The notes: a model not told the origin generated them from the sequence alone. A stretch of 64,000 bases of DNA from Verrucomicrobiota bacterium (GCA_016871805.1 VHCG01000005.1:1-64000); one strand, 5' to 3'; positions 12,168 to 20,398 are shown, counted from the stretch's first letter. Numbers and translations are program-made.

Positions 12168-12214
12168 GGTGGGCGCTCCGGCGTCCAGGGATGCTGGGCA
12201 CTGCATCACCCACC
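12168..12214 (+). repeat. Three-stem hairpin repeat, copy A
   Basis: Shares its architecture with copies at 13741-13795 and 29681-29729. An outer stem, GGTGGG (12168-12173) with CCCACC (12209-12214), encloses two hairpins: GGGCGC/GCGTCC with loop TCCG (12171-12186) and a 7-position stem with one mismatch and loop GGCA (12190-12207). The outer stem and first hairpin overlap and would be alternatives. The end of serS lies 16 bases downstream on the other strand. Confidence 0.65.
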
Positions 12215-12229
12215 GCACCGCCCTCTGGG

Positions 12230-13537
12230 TTAGGCTCCCGCCGGGATGCAGTCGGCCTTCAGATAGGGCCGCAGCGGTTCCGGGATGGCCACGCTGCCGT
12301 CGGCCTGCTGGTGGGTCTCGACAAGCGCCACGAACAGCCGCGCCAGTGCCGTGCCGGAACCGTTGAGGATGTGGGGGAACCGGTTCTCGCCGGCCGACGT
12401 CTTGTACCGGAGGTTCATGCGGCGCGCCTGGAAGTCCTCCGTGTTGGAACAGCTCGAGACCTCGAGGAAGCTGCCCTGTCCTGGAGCCCAGACCTCGATG
12501 TCATAGGTCTTCGACGACGCGAACCCCATGTCGCCGGTGCAGAGGTTGATGACGCGGTAGTGGAGTCCGAGGAGCTGCAGGACCTTCTCGGCGTTGAGCA
12601 CCATGGCCTCGAGCTCGGCGTAGCCCGTCTCCGGGGAGACCACCTTGATGAGCTCGACCTTGTCGAACTGGTGGACCCGGATCATGCCCCGGGTGCCGAC
12701 CCCTGCCGCTCCGGCCTCGGCCCGGAAGCAGGGGGAATAGGCGCAGTAGCGGATCGGAAGCTGGGCTTCCGCGAGGAGTTCCTCCCGGTGGATGTTGGCC
12801 ACCGGCGCCTCGGCGGTAGGGAGCAGGTAGAGCTTGCCGAGGGTCGAGGCATCGAGCCCCTCCTGGACGGCATAGGCCTGGTCCCGGAACTTCGGGAACT
12901 GGCCAACCCCTACCATGCAGTGCTCGCCGATGATGAACGGTGGGGCGACCTCGGAGTAGCCGTGCTCGTGGGTATGGAGATCGAGGAGGAAATTGATGAG
13001 GGCACGCTCAAGCCGGGCTCCCCAGCCGGTGTAGAGGAGGAAGCCGGAGCCACTGAGCTTGGCGCCTCGGGCGAAGTCGATCAGGCGGAGCCGTTCGCAG
13101 AGCTCGATGTGGTTGAGCGGCTTGAAGGCAAACTCCCGTGGGGCGCCATGGACCCGGATCTCGGGGTTGTCCGCGGCATCCCGACCCAGGGCCACGCTGG
13201 CGTGCGGGAGATTCGGGATCATGGCCATGATCAAGTCCCTCTGGGTTTCGGCCTCGGCGCTGAGCCGGTCGAGCTCGGTGATCCGATCCCCGATCGCGCG
13301 CACCTCCGCCTTCCGGGCCTCGGCCTCGGCGATTTTCTTCTGACCCATGAGCGCCCCGATCTCCTTGGAGGCGCTGTTGCGCTGGGCCTTGAGCTGCTCG
13401 GCCTCGGTCAGGGCGGATCGACGGCGTTCATCGAGGTCCAGGACCTCGTTCACCCGGGCGTCGTCCCCGCCATGACGTGTCGCGAGGCGTTCGCGGACCC
13501 AGTCGGCCTTCTCACGAAGCAGCTTGATGTCGAGCAT
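12230..13537 (-). CDS. serS: Seryl-tRNA synthetase
   Basis: Class II aminoacyl-tRNA synthetase that charges tRNA-Ser. Seen: N-terminal coiled coil that grips the tRNA (MLDIKLLREKADWVRERLATR through about residue 110, with the heptad-like AEQLKAQRNSASKEIGALMGQ); motif 2 in FRAEAGAAGVGTRGMIRVHQFDKVE; and motif 3 in NGSGTALARLFVALVETHQQ. The length of 435 is close to usual (about 425). The frame stays open upstream to 13684, but the family N-terminus starts at the ATG at 13535-13537. It converges with the heme-protein gene and is divergent from kup. Confidence 0.97.
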   Translation of the reverse strand: MLDIKLLREKADWVRERLATRHGGDDARVNEVLDLDERRRSALTEAEQLKAQRNSASKEIGALMGQKKIAEAEARKAEVRAIGDRITELDRLSAEAETQRDLIMAMIPNLPHASVALGRDAADNPEIRVHGAPREFAFKPLNHIELCERLRLIDFARGAKLSGSGFLLYTGWGARLERALINFLLDLHTHEHGYSEVAPPFIIGEHCMVGVGQFPKFRDQAYAVQEGLDASTLGKLYLLPTAEAPVANIHREELLAEAQLPIRYCAYSPCFRAEAGAAGVGTRGMIRVHQFDKVELIKVVSPETGYAELEAMVLNAEKVLQLLGLHYRVINLCTGDMGFASSKTYDIEVWAPGQGSFLEVSSCSNTEDFQARRMNLRYKTSAGENRFPHILNGSGTALARLFVALVETHQQADGSVAIPEPLRPYLKADCIPAGA

Positions 13538-13570
13538 GACGGCGGAGCCTAGGGAACCCCCGCCGGGGGC

Positions 13571-13585
13571 GGAAGTTGAGAGTTG
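13571..13585 (+). repeat. 15-bp sequence shared with locus 29596-29610
   Basis: GGAAGTTGAGAGTTG occurs here and again, identical and in the same orientation, at 29596-29610. In both places it lies upstream of a three-stem hairpin repeat (156 and 71 bases away). It may mark one edge of a larger dispersed element. Confidence 0.5.
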
Positions 13586-13623
13586 CCGGTGCTTCCAACT
13601 CGAACTCCGCCCCTCCACCGGTG

Positions 13624-13667
13624 GGTTTTGCAGTGCTCTGCAAAACCTGGCCGCTTCCCAGCGGCCA
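13624..13667 (+). repeat. Tandem perfect hairpins in serS-kup intergenic region
   Basis: Two back-to-back perfect hairpins: GGTTTTGCAG (13624-13633) with CTGCAAAACC (13638-13647), loop TGCT; and TGGCCGCT (13648-13655) with AGCGGCCA (13660-13667), loop TCCC. Neither has a T tract, so they are not ordinary terminators. Both lie in the 343-base gap between the divergent serS and kup genes. Confidence 0.8.
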
Positions 13668-13740
13668 GCCTCCCCAGGCCCCACCCACTCCCAGACTCCA
13701 GATCCTCCCGACCTCCGCCACAGATGGACTCACCCCTCGC

Positions 13741-13795
13741 GGAGCGGGTGCTCCCGCACCCAGTGATGCAGGGCACTGCATCACCCACCCGCTCC
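13741..13795 (+). repeat. Three-stem hairpin repeat, copy B (perfect)
   Basis: The best-formed copy. The outer stem GGAGCGGGTG (13741-13750) pairs perfectly with CACCCGCTCC (13786-13795). Inside, GTGATGCAG (13763-13771) pairs perfectly with CTGCATCAC (13776-13784) around loop GGCA. An alternative hairpin, GGGTGC/GCACCC with loop TCCC, spans 13746-13761. Copies A and C keep the same plan with changed bases. The remaining serS-kup gap shows no gene. Confidence 0.8.
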
Positions 13796-13880
13796 ACCTT
13801 CTCCAGTTGCATCACCTCCCCGGGCTCCTCGCGCCGGGCTTGCACTGGGGTCGACTCCGCCCCAAAGCTCCCCCCACGCG

Positions 13881-15770
13881 ATGGATCCTTCCCAGGGCAA
13901 CCGCTTCCGCCTCGCCGGGCTCACACTGGCCGCACTCGGGGTGGTCTACGGCGACATCGGGACAAGTCCCCTCTATGCCCTCCGGGAGTGCTTCAACGGA
14001 CCTCACGGGCTTCCCCCGCAGCCCGGCAACGTGCTCGGCGTTCTCTCCCTCATCACCTGGGCCATGGTCCTGATCATCTCGGTCAAATACATCGGGTTCG
14101 TGCTGAAGATGGACAACAAGGGTGAGGGAGGCGTCCTGGCCCTGCTCGCCCTCGCGTTCCCGGAACGCGGGGAGGAGACCGGACGCGGCCTCGGCTGGAG
14201 CTGCATGACCCTGCTCGGCCTGTTCGGAGCCACCCTGCTCTATGGCGACGGCATAATCACCCCGGCGATCACGGTACTCGGTGCGGTCGAGGGACTCGAG
14301 GTCCTCACCCAAAAGATGTCCCATCTGGTGATTCCGATCTCCCTGGCCATTCTCTGGGGACTCTTTGCGATCCAACGGGCCGGCACGGGCGTCATCGGAA
14401 AGCTGTTCGGACCGGTCATGGTGGCCTGGTTCACGGTCATCGCCGTCCTTGGAATCCGAGGCATCCTGAGGAATCCCTCCGTCCTCAGCGCCTTCAGTCC
14501 CCTCCATGCCTTGGAACTCTTCCAGACGAACGGATGGATGGGATTCGTGGTCCTGGGATCGGTCGTGCTGGTCGTGACCGGTGGGGAGGCACTGTACGCC
14601 GACATGGGGCACTTCGGCGTGAAGCCGATCCGACGGGCCTGGTTTGCCCTCGTGCTGCCGGCCCTGCTCCTGAATTACTACGGCCAGGGGGCCCTGGTGA
14701 TGACGGATCCCGCCGCCGCCGCGAACCCCTTCTACAACCTGGCTCCCCGCTGGATGCTCCTCCCGCTGGTGATCCTCGCCTCCTCGGCCGCCGTGATCGC
14801 CTCTCAGGCCCTGATCAGCGGGGCGTTCTCCCTGACCATGCAGGCCATCCAGCTGGGATACCTGCCCCGGATGGTGATCGAGCACACCAACGAGCGGGAG
14901 CGCGGACAGATCTTCATCCCCCAGTTGAACTGGTTCCTCGCCCTGTGCTGCATCGCCCTCGTGCTCGGGTTCCGATCCTCCTCGAATCTCGCCGCCACCT
15001 ACGGCGTGGCCGTGACCCTGACCATGCTCGTCACGACCCTGCTGCTCTTCGTGGCCGCCCAGCGGGTCTGGGGCTGGAGCGTCTGGCGGGCCGGCGCCCT
15101 CTGCATCGCTCCGCTGCTGATCGAGCTGCCGATCTTCGGCGCCAACATGCTCAAGATCGCCGGTGGTGGCTGGTTCCCCCTGGTCATCGCGTCGATGCTC
15201 TTCGCGCTCATGACGACCTGGCGCCGCGGCCGCCGAATCCTCTGGGAACGGGTCCGCACCACGTCCCTGCCCATGCAGCAGTTCCTCGAGAGCATCGGAC
15301 GTCGGGAACTGCCCCGCGTGGCCGGCACCGCGGTCTACCTCGCCGGCAATCCCGACGGCGTCCCGATCGCCCTCCTCCACAACCTCAAGCACAACAAGGT
15401 GCTCCACGAGCGGATCATCCTCCTGACCATCCTGGTATCCGACCAGCCCCGGGCCGACAACGACAGCCGTATCACGGTTGGGGAGCTCGGCGACGGGTTC
15501 TGGCGGGTGAAGGTGAACTACGGGTTCATGGAGGAACCCAACGTCCCCGAGGTGCTGCGCCGGTGCTCCGAGTTCGGACTCAAGATCCGGGACACCGAAG
15601 TCTCCTATTTCCTGAGCCGCGAGACGATCATCCCGTCCACCGCCCGTGGCATGCGCAGCTGGCGGAAACGCCTGTTCGCCGTGATGTCCAGGAACGCCCA
15701 GAGTGCGACCGGCTTCTTCAAGCTGCCCGCCAACCGGGTCGTGGAACTGGGCATGCAGGTCGAGATCTGA
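13881..15770 (+). CDS. kup: KUP-family potassium uptake protein
   Basis: A 629-residue K+/H+ symporter in the inner membrane. Seen: the family N-terminus LTLAALGVVYGDIGTSPLYALRECF, then about 12 hydrophobic segments including LYGDGIITPAITVLGAVEG and VVTGGEALYADMGHFGVKPIRRAW, and a soluble C-terminal domain (about residues 470-629) with the conserved TAVYLAGNPDGVPIALLHNLKHNKVLHERIIL region. The length is typical. The start ATG at 13881 gives the standard N-terminus after a short cytoplasmic lead. It faces away from serS across the hairpin cluster. Confidence 0.95.
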   Translation: MDPSQGNRFRLAGLTLAALGVVYGDIGTSPLYALRECFNGPHGLPPQPGNVLGVLSLITWAMVLIISVKYIGFVLKMDNKGEGGVLALLALAFPERGEETGRGLGWSCMTLLGLFGATLLYGDGIITPAITVLGAVEGLEVLTQKMSHLVIPISLAILWGLFAIQRAGTGVIGKLFGPVMVAWFTVIAVLGIRGILRNPSVLSAFSPLHALELFQTNGWMGFVVLGSVVLVVTGGEALYADMGHFGVKPIRRAWFALVLPALLLNYYGQGALVMTDPAAAANPFYNLAPRWMLLPLVILASSAAVIASQALISGAFSLTMQAIQLGYLPRMVIEHTNERERGQIFIPQLNWFLALCCIALVLGFRSSSNLAATYGVAVTLTMLVTTLLLFVAAQRVWGWSVWRAGALCIAPLLIELPIFGANMLKIAGGGWFPLVIASMLFALMTTWRRGRRILWERVRTTSLPMQQFLESIGRRELPRVAGTAVYLAGNPDGVPIALLHNLKHNKVLHERIILLTILVSDQPRADNDSRITVGELGDGFWRVKVNYGFMEEPNVPEVLRRCSEFGLKIRDTEVSYFLSRETIIPSTARGMRSWRKRLFAVMSRNAQSATGFFKLPANRVVELGMQVEI

Positions 15771-15850
15771 ACCCTCTCCGTCAGTTTTTCTCGATTCCCC
15801 ATTGCCCCGACAGGGGCGGTGTCGCTATACCACTACACGTTCCTTGAAAC

Positions 15851-15872
15851 GTTCCGCCGCATCCGGCGGAAC
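15851..15872 (+). terminator. Hairpin after kup, possible terminator
   Basis: A perfect 9-bp stem, GTTCCGCCG (15851-15859) with CGGCGGAAC (15864-15872), loop CATC. It is followed by a mixed, only partly T-rich sequence, so termination is uncertain. It sits just before the cobalamin riboswitch and may end kup transcription. A smaller hairpin, GCCCC/GGGGC, is at 15804-15817. Confidence 0.4.
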
Positions 15873-15884
15873 TCGAATTTCAAT

Positions 15885-16053
15885 CACGACCGGAAGTGCG
15901 GAAACCCCGTTGGAATCGGGGACGGTAGCGCCACGGTATCGGGTTACAGACTCCCACGGCGACGACCCTGTCGCCGGGACGCCACTGGAGATCCTCTCTG
16001 GGAAGGCGGGAGCGAGGTTGGAAGCCCGGAGTCCGGATATCGCGCCGGTCGTG
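15885..16053 (+). promoter_or_regulatory. Cobalamin (adenosylcobalamin-type) riboswitch
   Basis: Contains the consensus blocks of the B12 aptamer in order: GGAA near 15900; a GAATC-containing arm followed by ACGGTAGCGCCACGGTA (about 15911-15938); GCCACTG (15981-15987); GGGAAGGC (16000-16007); and the B12 box AAGCCCGGAGTCCGG (16022-16036). The closing P1 helix is visible: CACGACC (15885-15891) with GGTCGTG (16047-16053). It lies in the same orientation as, and about 240 bases upstream of, the secreted-protein operon at 16296-18699, which it presumably represses when B12 is plentiful. Confidence 0.9.
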
Positions 16054-16252
16054 CTCGTCACAGCGGCCCCATGCCCCTCACCAGGCCCAGGGCCGTCCGC
16101 TTCGCCGCATCAGCGAAGGACGAGACCCGTCCAGACCGCCTGTCTGCGGTCGTGGACCCGTCGGAAAGCAGCAACGCCCTCTTCCCGACGTCGACTTGGT
16201 CGGTGTCAGGGTCCCCACCCCGTCACCGCCCCTGAGGTCTCGTGGACCCAAT

Positions 16253-16276
16253 GCCTCCGCCCGGAACGGCGGAGGC
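16253..16276 (+). promoter_or_regulatory. Strong hairpin between riboswitch and first gene, possible expression platform
   Basis: GCCTCCGCC (16253-16261) pairs perfectly with GGCGGAGGC (16268-16276) around CGGAAC. The right arm contains the only GGAGG of the leader, 20 bases before the preferred GTG start at 16296. It could hide a ribosome-loading site when the riboswitch is bound, or act as a transcription barrier; no T tract follows. The rest of 16054-16252 shows no gene. Confidence 0.4.
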
Positions 16277-16295
16277 GCCTATCGAACGAGATCCA

Positions 16296-17303
16296 GTGAA
16301 GTCCAACTCTCCTATCCTGCTCCCAAAACTCGCCGTCCTGGCCCTCCTTGCGCTCCTGGCGCTGTCGGGAGGCGTCCGCGCCCATGCACAGTTCGCCACC
16401 CGGGTGCTGCATTATCATCCGGGGACCAAGAATACCACGGTCTACACCAATCCCCCGGTCATTCTCGGGGAACCCAGCCGGGTGACCCCGGGTGAATGGG
16501 GCGGTCCCGTCACCCCGTTCTATCCCGCCTATCTGCCCTCGCAGCTGCTCAGCATCACCGGCGGCGGATCGCTGACCCTCGAGTTCGATCCCCCCATCCG
16601 GAACCTCCCAGGCCATCGGTTCGGATTCGACTTCCTCGTCTTCGGCGGCACCGGGTTCATGGTCACCAACGACCTGGATCCCGACTGGAACTTCATCGGC
16701 ATCCCCACGACCGACGGATCCCTCTTCGGAGTGGAGCCGCTGACCGGACGGGTTCAGGTCAGCACGAACGGCATCGACTTCATCACACTGGACCCGAAGC
16801 GGATCCCCAGCCTCGGTGATGTGTTCCCCACCGAGGGCACCGGGGATTTCCACCGTCCCGTCGACCAGACCTTCAACCCCGCCCGGTTCGCCGGGATGAC
16901 CCTCCAGCAGGTCCAGAAGGCCTATGACGGCGCCGGCGGCGGGGTAGGATTCGACCTCGACTGGGCCCAGGACGCCTCCGGTAACCCCATCCCCCTGGCC
17001 TCGGTCTCCATCGTCCGCCTCGAGATCGACTCGGGCGAGGTCGAACTGGATGCCTTCGCCCTTGTGGCCACCGACACGCCTGCGCCCGAGGTCCGGCTTG
17101 ACCCGAAGACCCGGGAGATCGAGTTCACCGGCCAGCCACACTGGACCTACACCCTCGAGGCGAGTGCGAACCTGGTGACCTGGACCCCGATCGGCGAGGC
17201 GGTTCCGGGAACCGGGGCCCCGGTTCGCCTGGAAGATCCCCGGACCGGGATTCTTGCCGGGCAGTTCTACCGCGTCCTGGCGACGCCCGATTTCCGGCGG
17301 TAA
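16296..17303 (+). CDS. Secreted protein under cobalamin riboswitch control
   Basis: An exported protein of about 335 residues. Seen: from GTG 16296 a clean signal peptide (MKSNSPILLPKLAVLALLAL..., cleavage after RAHA); then a beta-rich domain with VLHYHPG, SLTLEFDPPIRNLPG and FDFLVFGG, a pattern I associate with cell-surface proteins encoded near B12 uptake genes (ALGEP...GGSLTLGFD...FVVFE); and a C-terminal Verrucomicrobia-type tail YTLEASANLVTWTPIG...FYRV. A longer frame from GTG 16242 would add 18 non-signal residues and include the leader hairpin. The next gene begins 19 bases downstream. The function is not known; the riboswitch suggests a role in capture or handling of corrinoids, or in a B12-sparing response. 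Confidence 0.75.
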   Translation: MKSNSPILLPKLAVLALLALLALSGGVRAHAQFATRVLHYHPGTKNTTVYTNPPVILGEPSRVTPGEWGGPVTPFYPAYLPSQLLSITGGGSLTLEFDPPIRNLPGHRFGFDFLVFGGTGFMVTNDLDPDWNFIGIPTTDGSLFGVEPLTGRVQVSTNGIDFITLDPKRIPSLGDVFPTEGTGDFHRPVDQTFNPARFAGMTLQQVQKAYDGAGGGVGFDLDWAQDASGNPIPLASVSIVRLEIDSGEVELDAFALVATDTPAPEVRLDPKTREIEFTGQPHWTYTLEASANLVTWTPIGEAVPGTGAPVRLEDPRTGILAGQFYRVLATPDFRR

Positions 17304-17322
17304 AACCCCGAGTCGCCACCCC

Positions 17323-18699
17323 ATGACCGCACCGCCCCCCTCGGATCCCCATGGGCCCGCGTCCTGTGGGATGGATCCGGCCAAGTGCCCGCTGTGCGGT
17401 CGTGCCAACGCCTGCCAGCAGGCCTCGTGTGATGCCTACAAGGGGCTGTGCTGGTGTGAACGGGTGACGTTCCCCGAGGAGCTGCTGCACCGCCTGCCCG
17501 AAGAAGCCCGCGGTCGGGCCTGCGTCTGCAGATCCTGCATGATGGAGGCCCTCCAGGCGCGCCCGGATCCGCGGCCGAACCCGGACGACGTCTATTGGGA
17601 ACCCGGGACCGGGAGGATGGTCCTGACCGGGAAGTATCTCCTCAGACGGGGCTACTGCTGCGGGAATGGCTGTCGGCACTGCCCGTGGACCCCAGCAGCG
17701 GCGACCGGTCCCAGCGCGACGACGGCGGCCCTCCTCCTCATGGGTCTGCTCTGGTTCCTCGGACTCGGGTCGCCCCCCCTCCAGGCGGCCACGTGGAGGG
17801 AGGACTTCACACAGGATCCCAACCCCCGGGGATGGACCTGCAGCGGCGAGACCAACCGGTTTGCCTGGAACGCCTCCGAAGGGCGAATGGAGGTCACCTG
17901 GGACACGGCCTGTCCCCACAGCTTCTTCGCCCACCCCCTGCCCCAGCCCGTTTCGGAGACGCAGGAGTTCTCTCTGGCCTTCGACCTGCAGCTAACCCAT
18001 GCCGAAGGCGGGCTCCGCATGGGACGTCCCGGCGCGATGCAGGTGGCGGTCGGCTTGCTGAACCTCCCCAGGGCGAGGGCGAACCGATACCTCCGCGGGG
18101 CCGGAAAGGCCTTCGAGGTCCTCGAATTCAACTGGTTTCCCGAGGGCTTCATCCCCGGCTACGGGACCGTGGAGCCGACGCTGTCGACGATCACCTACGA
18201 CACCCAAGGCAAGGTGCTCGCGGACTTCGCCTTCCCCGTCACGCTCGAGGCCGGACAGACCCACCGGGTGCGGATCCGCCACGAGGCCAACCCCCGTCAG
18301 GTGGTGACCGAAGTCGAGGTCGCGGGACGGATCATGGCCACGAACCGGATCGCCATCCCCACCGGATTCGGAGGGTTCCAGCTGGATGCCGTCGCGCTGA
18401 TTGTCTGGGACGAACGGACCTCCTTCAGCGACTCCCTCAGGGCCGCAGGCTGGGTCGACAACATCGAGGTCGTTGTCCCGGACGCACCGGTCGGAACCCT
18501 CACCCTTCTCCTCTCGGGTCGGGAGGTGGAGCTCCTGGGGCTTAGCGGGTGGAGCTATCGACTCGAGGCGAGCCTAGACCTCCGGGACTGGGAAACGGTG
18601 GACGGTCCGCGACCGGGTAATGGTGGACCTCTTCGGTTGATCGATTCCCGAAAGGCCCAGTTCCCGCAGCAGTTCTACAGGGTGCGGGCCGGACGCTGA
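17323..18699 (+). CDS. Cys-rich CWC/DUF5522 domains fused to a secreted-type beta domain
   Basis: One uninterrupted 458-codon frame with two unlike halves. Residues about 15-75 match the Cys-rich CWC type (CPLCGRANACQQASCDAYKG, LCWCERVTF, CVCRSCM), and about 88-125 match DUF5522 (YWEPGTGRMVLTGKYLLRRG, then YCCGNGCRHCPW). Both are normally small, presumably metal-binding cytosolic proteins. A hydrophobic stretch ALLLMGLLWFLGLGSPPLQA follows, which could be an internal signal peptide, with a possible separate ATG start in it at about 17740. A beta-sandwich follows (WREDFTQDPNPRGWTC...), ending in the YRLEASLDLRDWETV...FYRVRAGR tail. It is in the riboswitch operon. It may be a true fusion or two genes merged by loss of a stop. 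Confidence 0.7.
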   Translation: MTAPPPSDPHGPASCGMDPAKCPLCGRANACQQASCDAYKGLCWCERVTFPEELLHRLPEEARGRACVCRSCMMEALQARPDPRPNPDDVYWEPGTGRMVLTGKYLLRRGYCCGNGCRHCPWTPAAATGPSATTAALLLMGLLWFLGLGSPPLQAATWREDFTQDPNPRGWTCSGETNRFAWNASEGRMEVTWDTACPHSFFAHPLPQPVSETQEFSLAFDLQLTHAEGGLRMGRPGAMQVAVGLLNLPRARANRYLRGAGKAFEVLEFNWFPEGFIPGYGTVEPTLSTITYDTQGKVLADFAFPVTLEAGQTHRVRIRHEANPRQVVTEVEVAGRIMATNRIAIPTGFGGFQLDAVALIVWDERTSFSDSLRAAGWVDNIEVVVPDAPVGTLTLLLSGREVELLGLSGWSYRLEASLDLRDWETVDGPRPGNGGPLRLIDSRKAQFPQQFYRVRAGR

Positions 18700-18721
18700 C
18701 CCCACCAATCGGAATCCCGGC

Positions 18722-19732
18722 TCAACGGCGTCGGGCCTTCTCGAGGACCTCGGCCAGCGTGACCTCCGCACCACCCCGACGCTTGCTCTCGTCGGCCGCC
18801 TCCATGAAGGAAAAGATCTCCAGGGTCTCCTCCGGACTCACCGGAGCCACGCCCGTCCTAAGGAACGGCACCACCGCGGCGATCAGCGGCGCATAGCCAT
18901 CATAGGCGCCCACCGGTGAGGAACCCTTCGTCCCCTCGGCACGCCCCTCATAGCCCTTGCCCTCGCGGAACGTTCCGCGACGCCCGCCCTTCCACGTCCC
19001 CACGACCTCGATCCCACCCTCCGGGGTGGTGCCGCGCCGGACACTCACGCAGCCCGTGCCCATCACCGTGAACAGCGACTCCACCCCGTGGACGCCGTAC
19101 CAGAAGAGGTCGGGATGATGCGATTCGATGTGGGCCGGACTGCTGGTCCAGGCATTGGTCACCGTGCCGATCGATCCGTTCCGGACCGCCAGCGTGTTGG
19201 ATGCAAACCGCAGCGACGAAGCGGTGAACACCGGCACCTTCGCCTTCTCGGCTAGACGGAAGATCTCGATGGCATCCGAAAGCGTGCCGGCGATCGGCTT
19301 GTCGATGTAGACCGGCTTACCGGCGGCAAAGACCGGCCGGACCTGCTCGAGATGGGGACGCCCGTCCACACTTTCGATGAGCACCGCGTCGACATTCCGG
19401 CAGAGCTCTGGGATCGAGTCGTGGATCCGTACGCCATACTTGTCCCGAAGGGTCTTCGTATACTCCTCGACGCGCGACCAGCTCGACGCGATGTCCGGAC
19501 TGCCTCCTTTGAACGCGGCCACCACCCGGGCGCCGTTCACATGATCCTTGGCCGCGGGGTTGTTGAGAATCTCGGTGAACGCCGTCACATGGGACGTATC
19601 GAGTCCGATGAGGCCGAGTCGAAGGTCAGGATCCGCCATGGCTGCGCAGAGGAAGGTGACGGCGATCAGGCTTCGCCGAAGAAGGTGGGGAATCACCCGG
19701 TCATTCCGTCTGCGGACCCCCCATTGGCGCAA
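18722..19732 (-). CDS. Gfo/Idh/MocA-family oxidoreductase with N-terminal export-like segment
   Basis: NAD(P)-dependent sugar or polyol oxidoreductase family. Seen: Rossmann start LRLGLIGLDTSHV, a second strand with ARVVAAFKGG, then VDAVLIESVDGRPHLEQVRPVFAAGKPVYIDKPIAGT, which contains the family's EKP-type motif as DKP. The C-terminal half is the dimerising alpha/beta domain with YDGYAPLIAAVVPFLRTG. Before the Rossmann fold lies VIPHLLRRSLIAVTFLCAAMA, a hydrophobic, signal-like stretch; verrucomicrobial members are often exported. The start at 19732 or GTG at about 19696 are both possible. The substrate is unknown. It lies tail-to-tail with the riboswitch operon. Confidence 0.8.
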   Translation of the reverse strand: MRQWGVRRRNDRVIPHLLRRSLIAVTFLCAAMADPDLRLGLIGLDTSHVTAFTEILNNPAAKDHVNGARVVAAFKGGSPDIASSWSRVEEYTKTLRDKYGVRIHDSIPELCRNVDAVLIESVDGRPHLEQVRPVFAAGKPVYIDKPIAGTLSDAIEIFRLAEKAKVPVFTASSLRFASNTLAVRNGSIGTVTNAWTSSPAHIESHHPDLFWYGVHGVESLFTVMGTGCVSVRRGTTPEGGIEVVGTWKGGRRGTFREGKGYEGRAEGTKGSSPVGAYDGYAPLIAAVVPFLRTGVAPVSPEETLEIFSFMEAADESKRRGGAEVTLAEVLEKARRR

Positions 19733-19765
19733 GCCGGATCTCAGCCCAAGGCGCGTCAGACCGGA

Positions 19766-20398
19766 TCACGGCAGATCCCGCCACGGCGTGAAATTCAGCA
19801 GCTGGATCTCGTTCCGGGGACGCCCGGCCTTGAGGATTCCGACGTCCACCCAGGTGACGCTCGCGTAGTCGACCTCGACGTGCTCGAACCAGCGCAGCGG
19901 CTGGTGGAGGAGGTGTGACAGGATGCCGCGGATGACCCCGCCGTGACAGAAGACCGCCACCGTGCGGCCCGGCTGCTCGCGGACGATCTGGTCGATGCTC
20001 GCGTTGAGCCGGGACTTGAACCCGTGCAGGGCCTCCGCACCCGTCACCCGCTCCTGCTCCAGATGGTCGAGCCAATCGTAGGCCGACATGCCGAAGCGGC
20101 TCTGGACCTCGTCCCAACCCAGTCCGGTCCAGTCCCCGAAGTCGATCTCCCGCAGTCCCGGCAGGATGACGGGCTCGCCCTCGTGGTGACGTCGGAACGG
20201 CTCGTAGGTCAGCTGCACCCGGCGCATCGGACTGGCGTAGACGGCATCGATGGGCGTCCGGGCCAGCCACGACGACAGCCGGTCGGCCTGCTGGTGCCCC
20301 TGGGGGGACAGCTCCATGTCGATCCGGCTGCCACCGAAAATCCGATGGTATCGGGTCTCGACCTCGCCATGGCGGATCAGGAACAGGGTCGTCTTCAC
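19766..20398 (-). CDS. Histidine phosphatase family protein (phosphoglycerate mutase-like)
   Basis: A 210-residue branch-1 histidine phosphatase. Seen: catalytic RHGE at residues 9-12 (FLIRHGEVETR), the proton-donor region LPGLREIDFGDWTGLGWDEV and a second catalytic histidine in VAVFCHGGVIRG. Members include alpha-ribazole phosphatase CobC of B12 assembly, sugar phosphatases and mutases. The E-I-D-F-G-D-W-T-G block is common in CobC-like proteins. With a B12 riboswitch 4 kb away CobC is tempting, but no cob genes are adjacent, so only the family is called. It is followed 33 bases later by the oxidoreductase gene. Confidence 0.85.
   Translation of the reverse strand: MKTTLFLIRHGEVETRYHRIFGGSRIDMELSPQGHQQADRLSSWLARTPIDAVYASPMRRVQLTYEPFRRHHEGEPVILPGLREIDFGDWTGLGWDEVQSRFGMSAYDWLDHLEQERVTGAEALHGFKSRLNASIDQIVREQPGRTVAVFCHGGVIRGILSHLLHQPLRWFEHVEVDYASVTWVDVGILKAGRPRNEIQLLNFTPWRDLP

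Noticed and set aside
19766-20398. CobC alpha-ribazole phosphatase
   Set aside because: The family fits, but CobC cannot be told from other histidine phosphatases here and no cob genes adjoin. Nearness to the B12 riboswitch is not enough.
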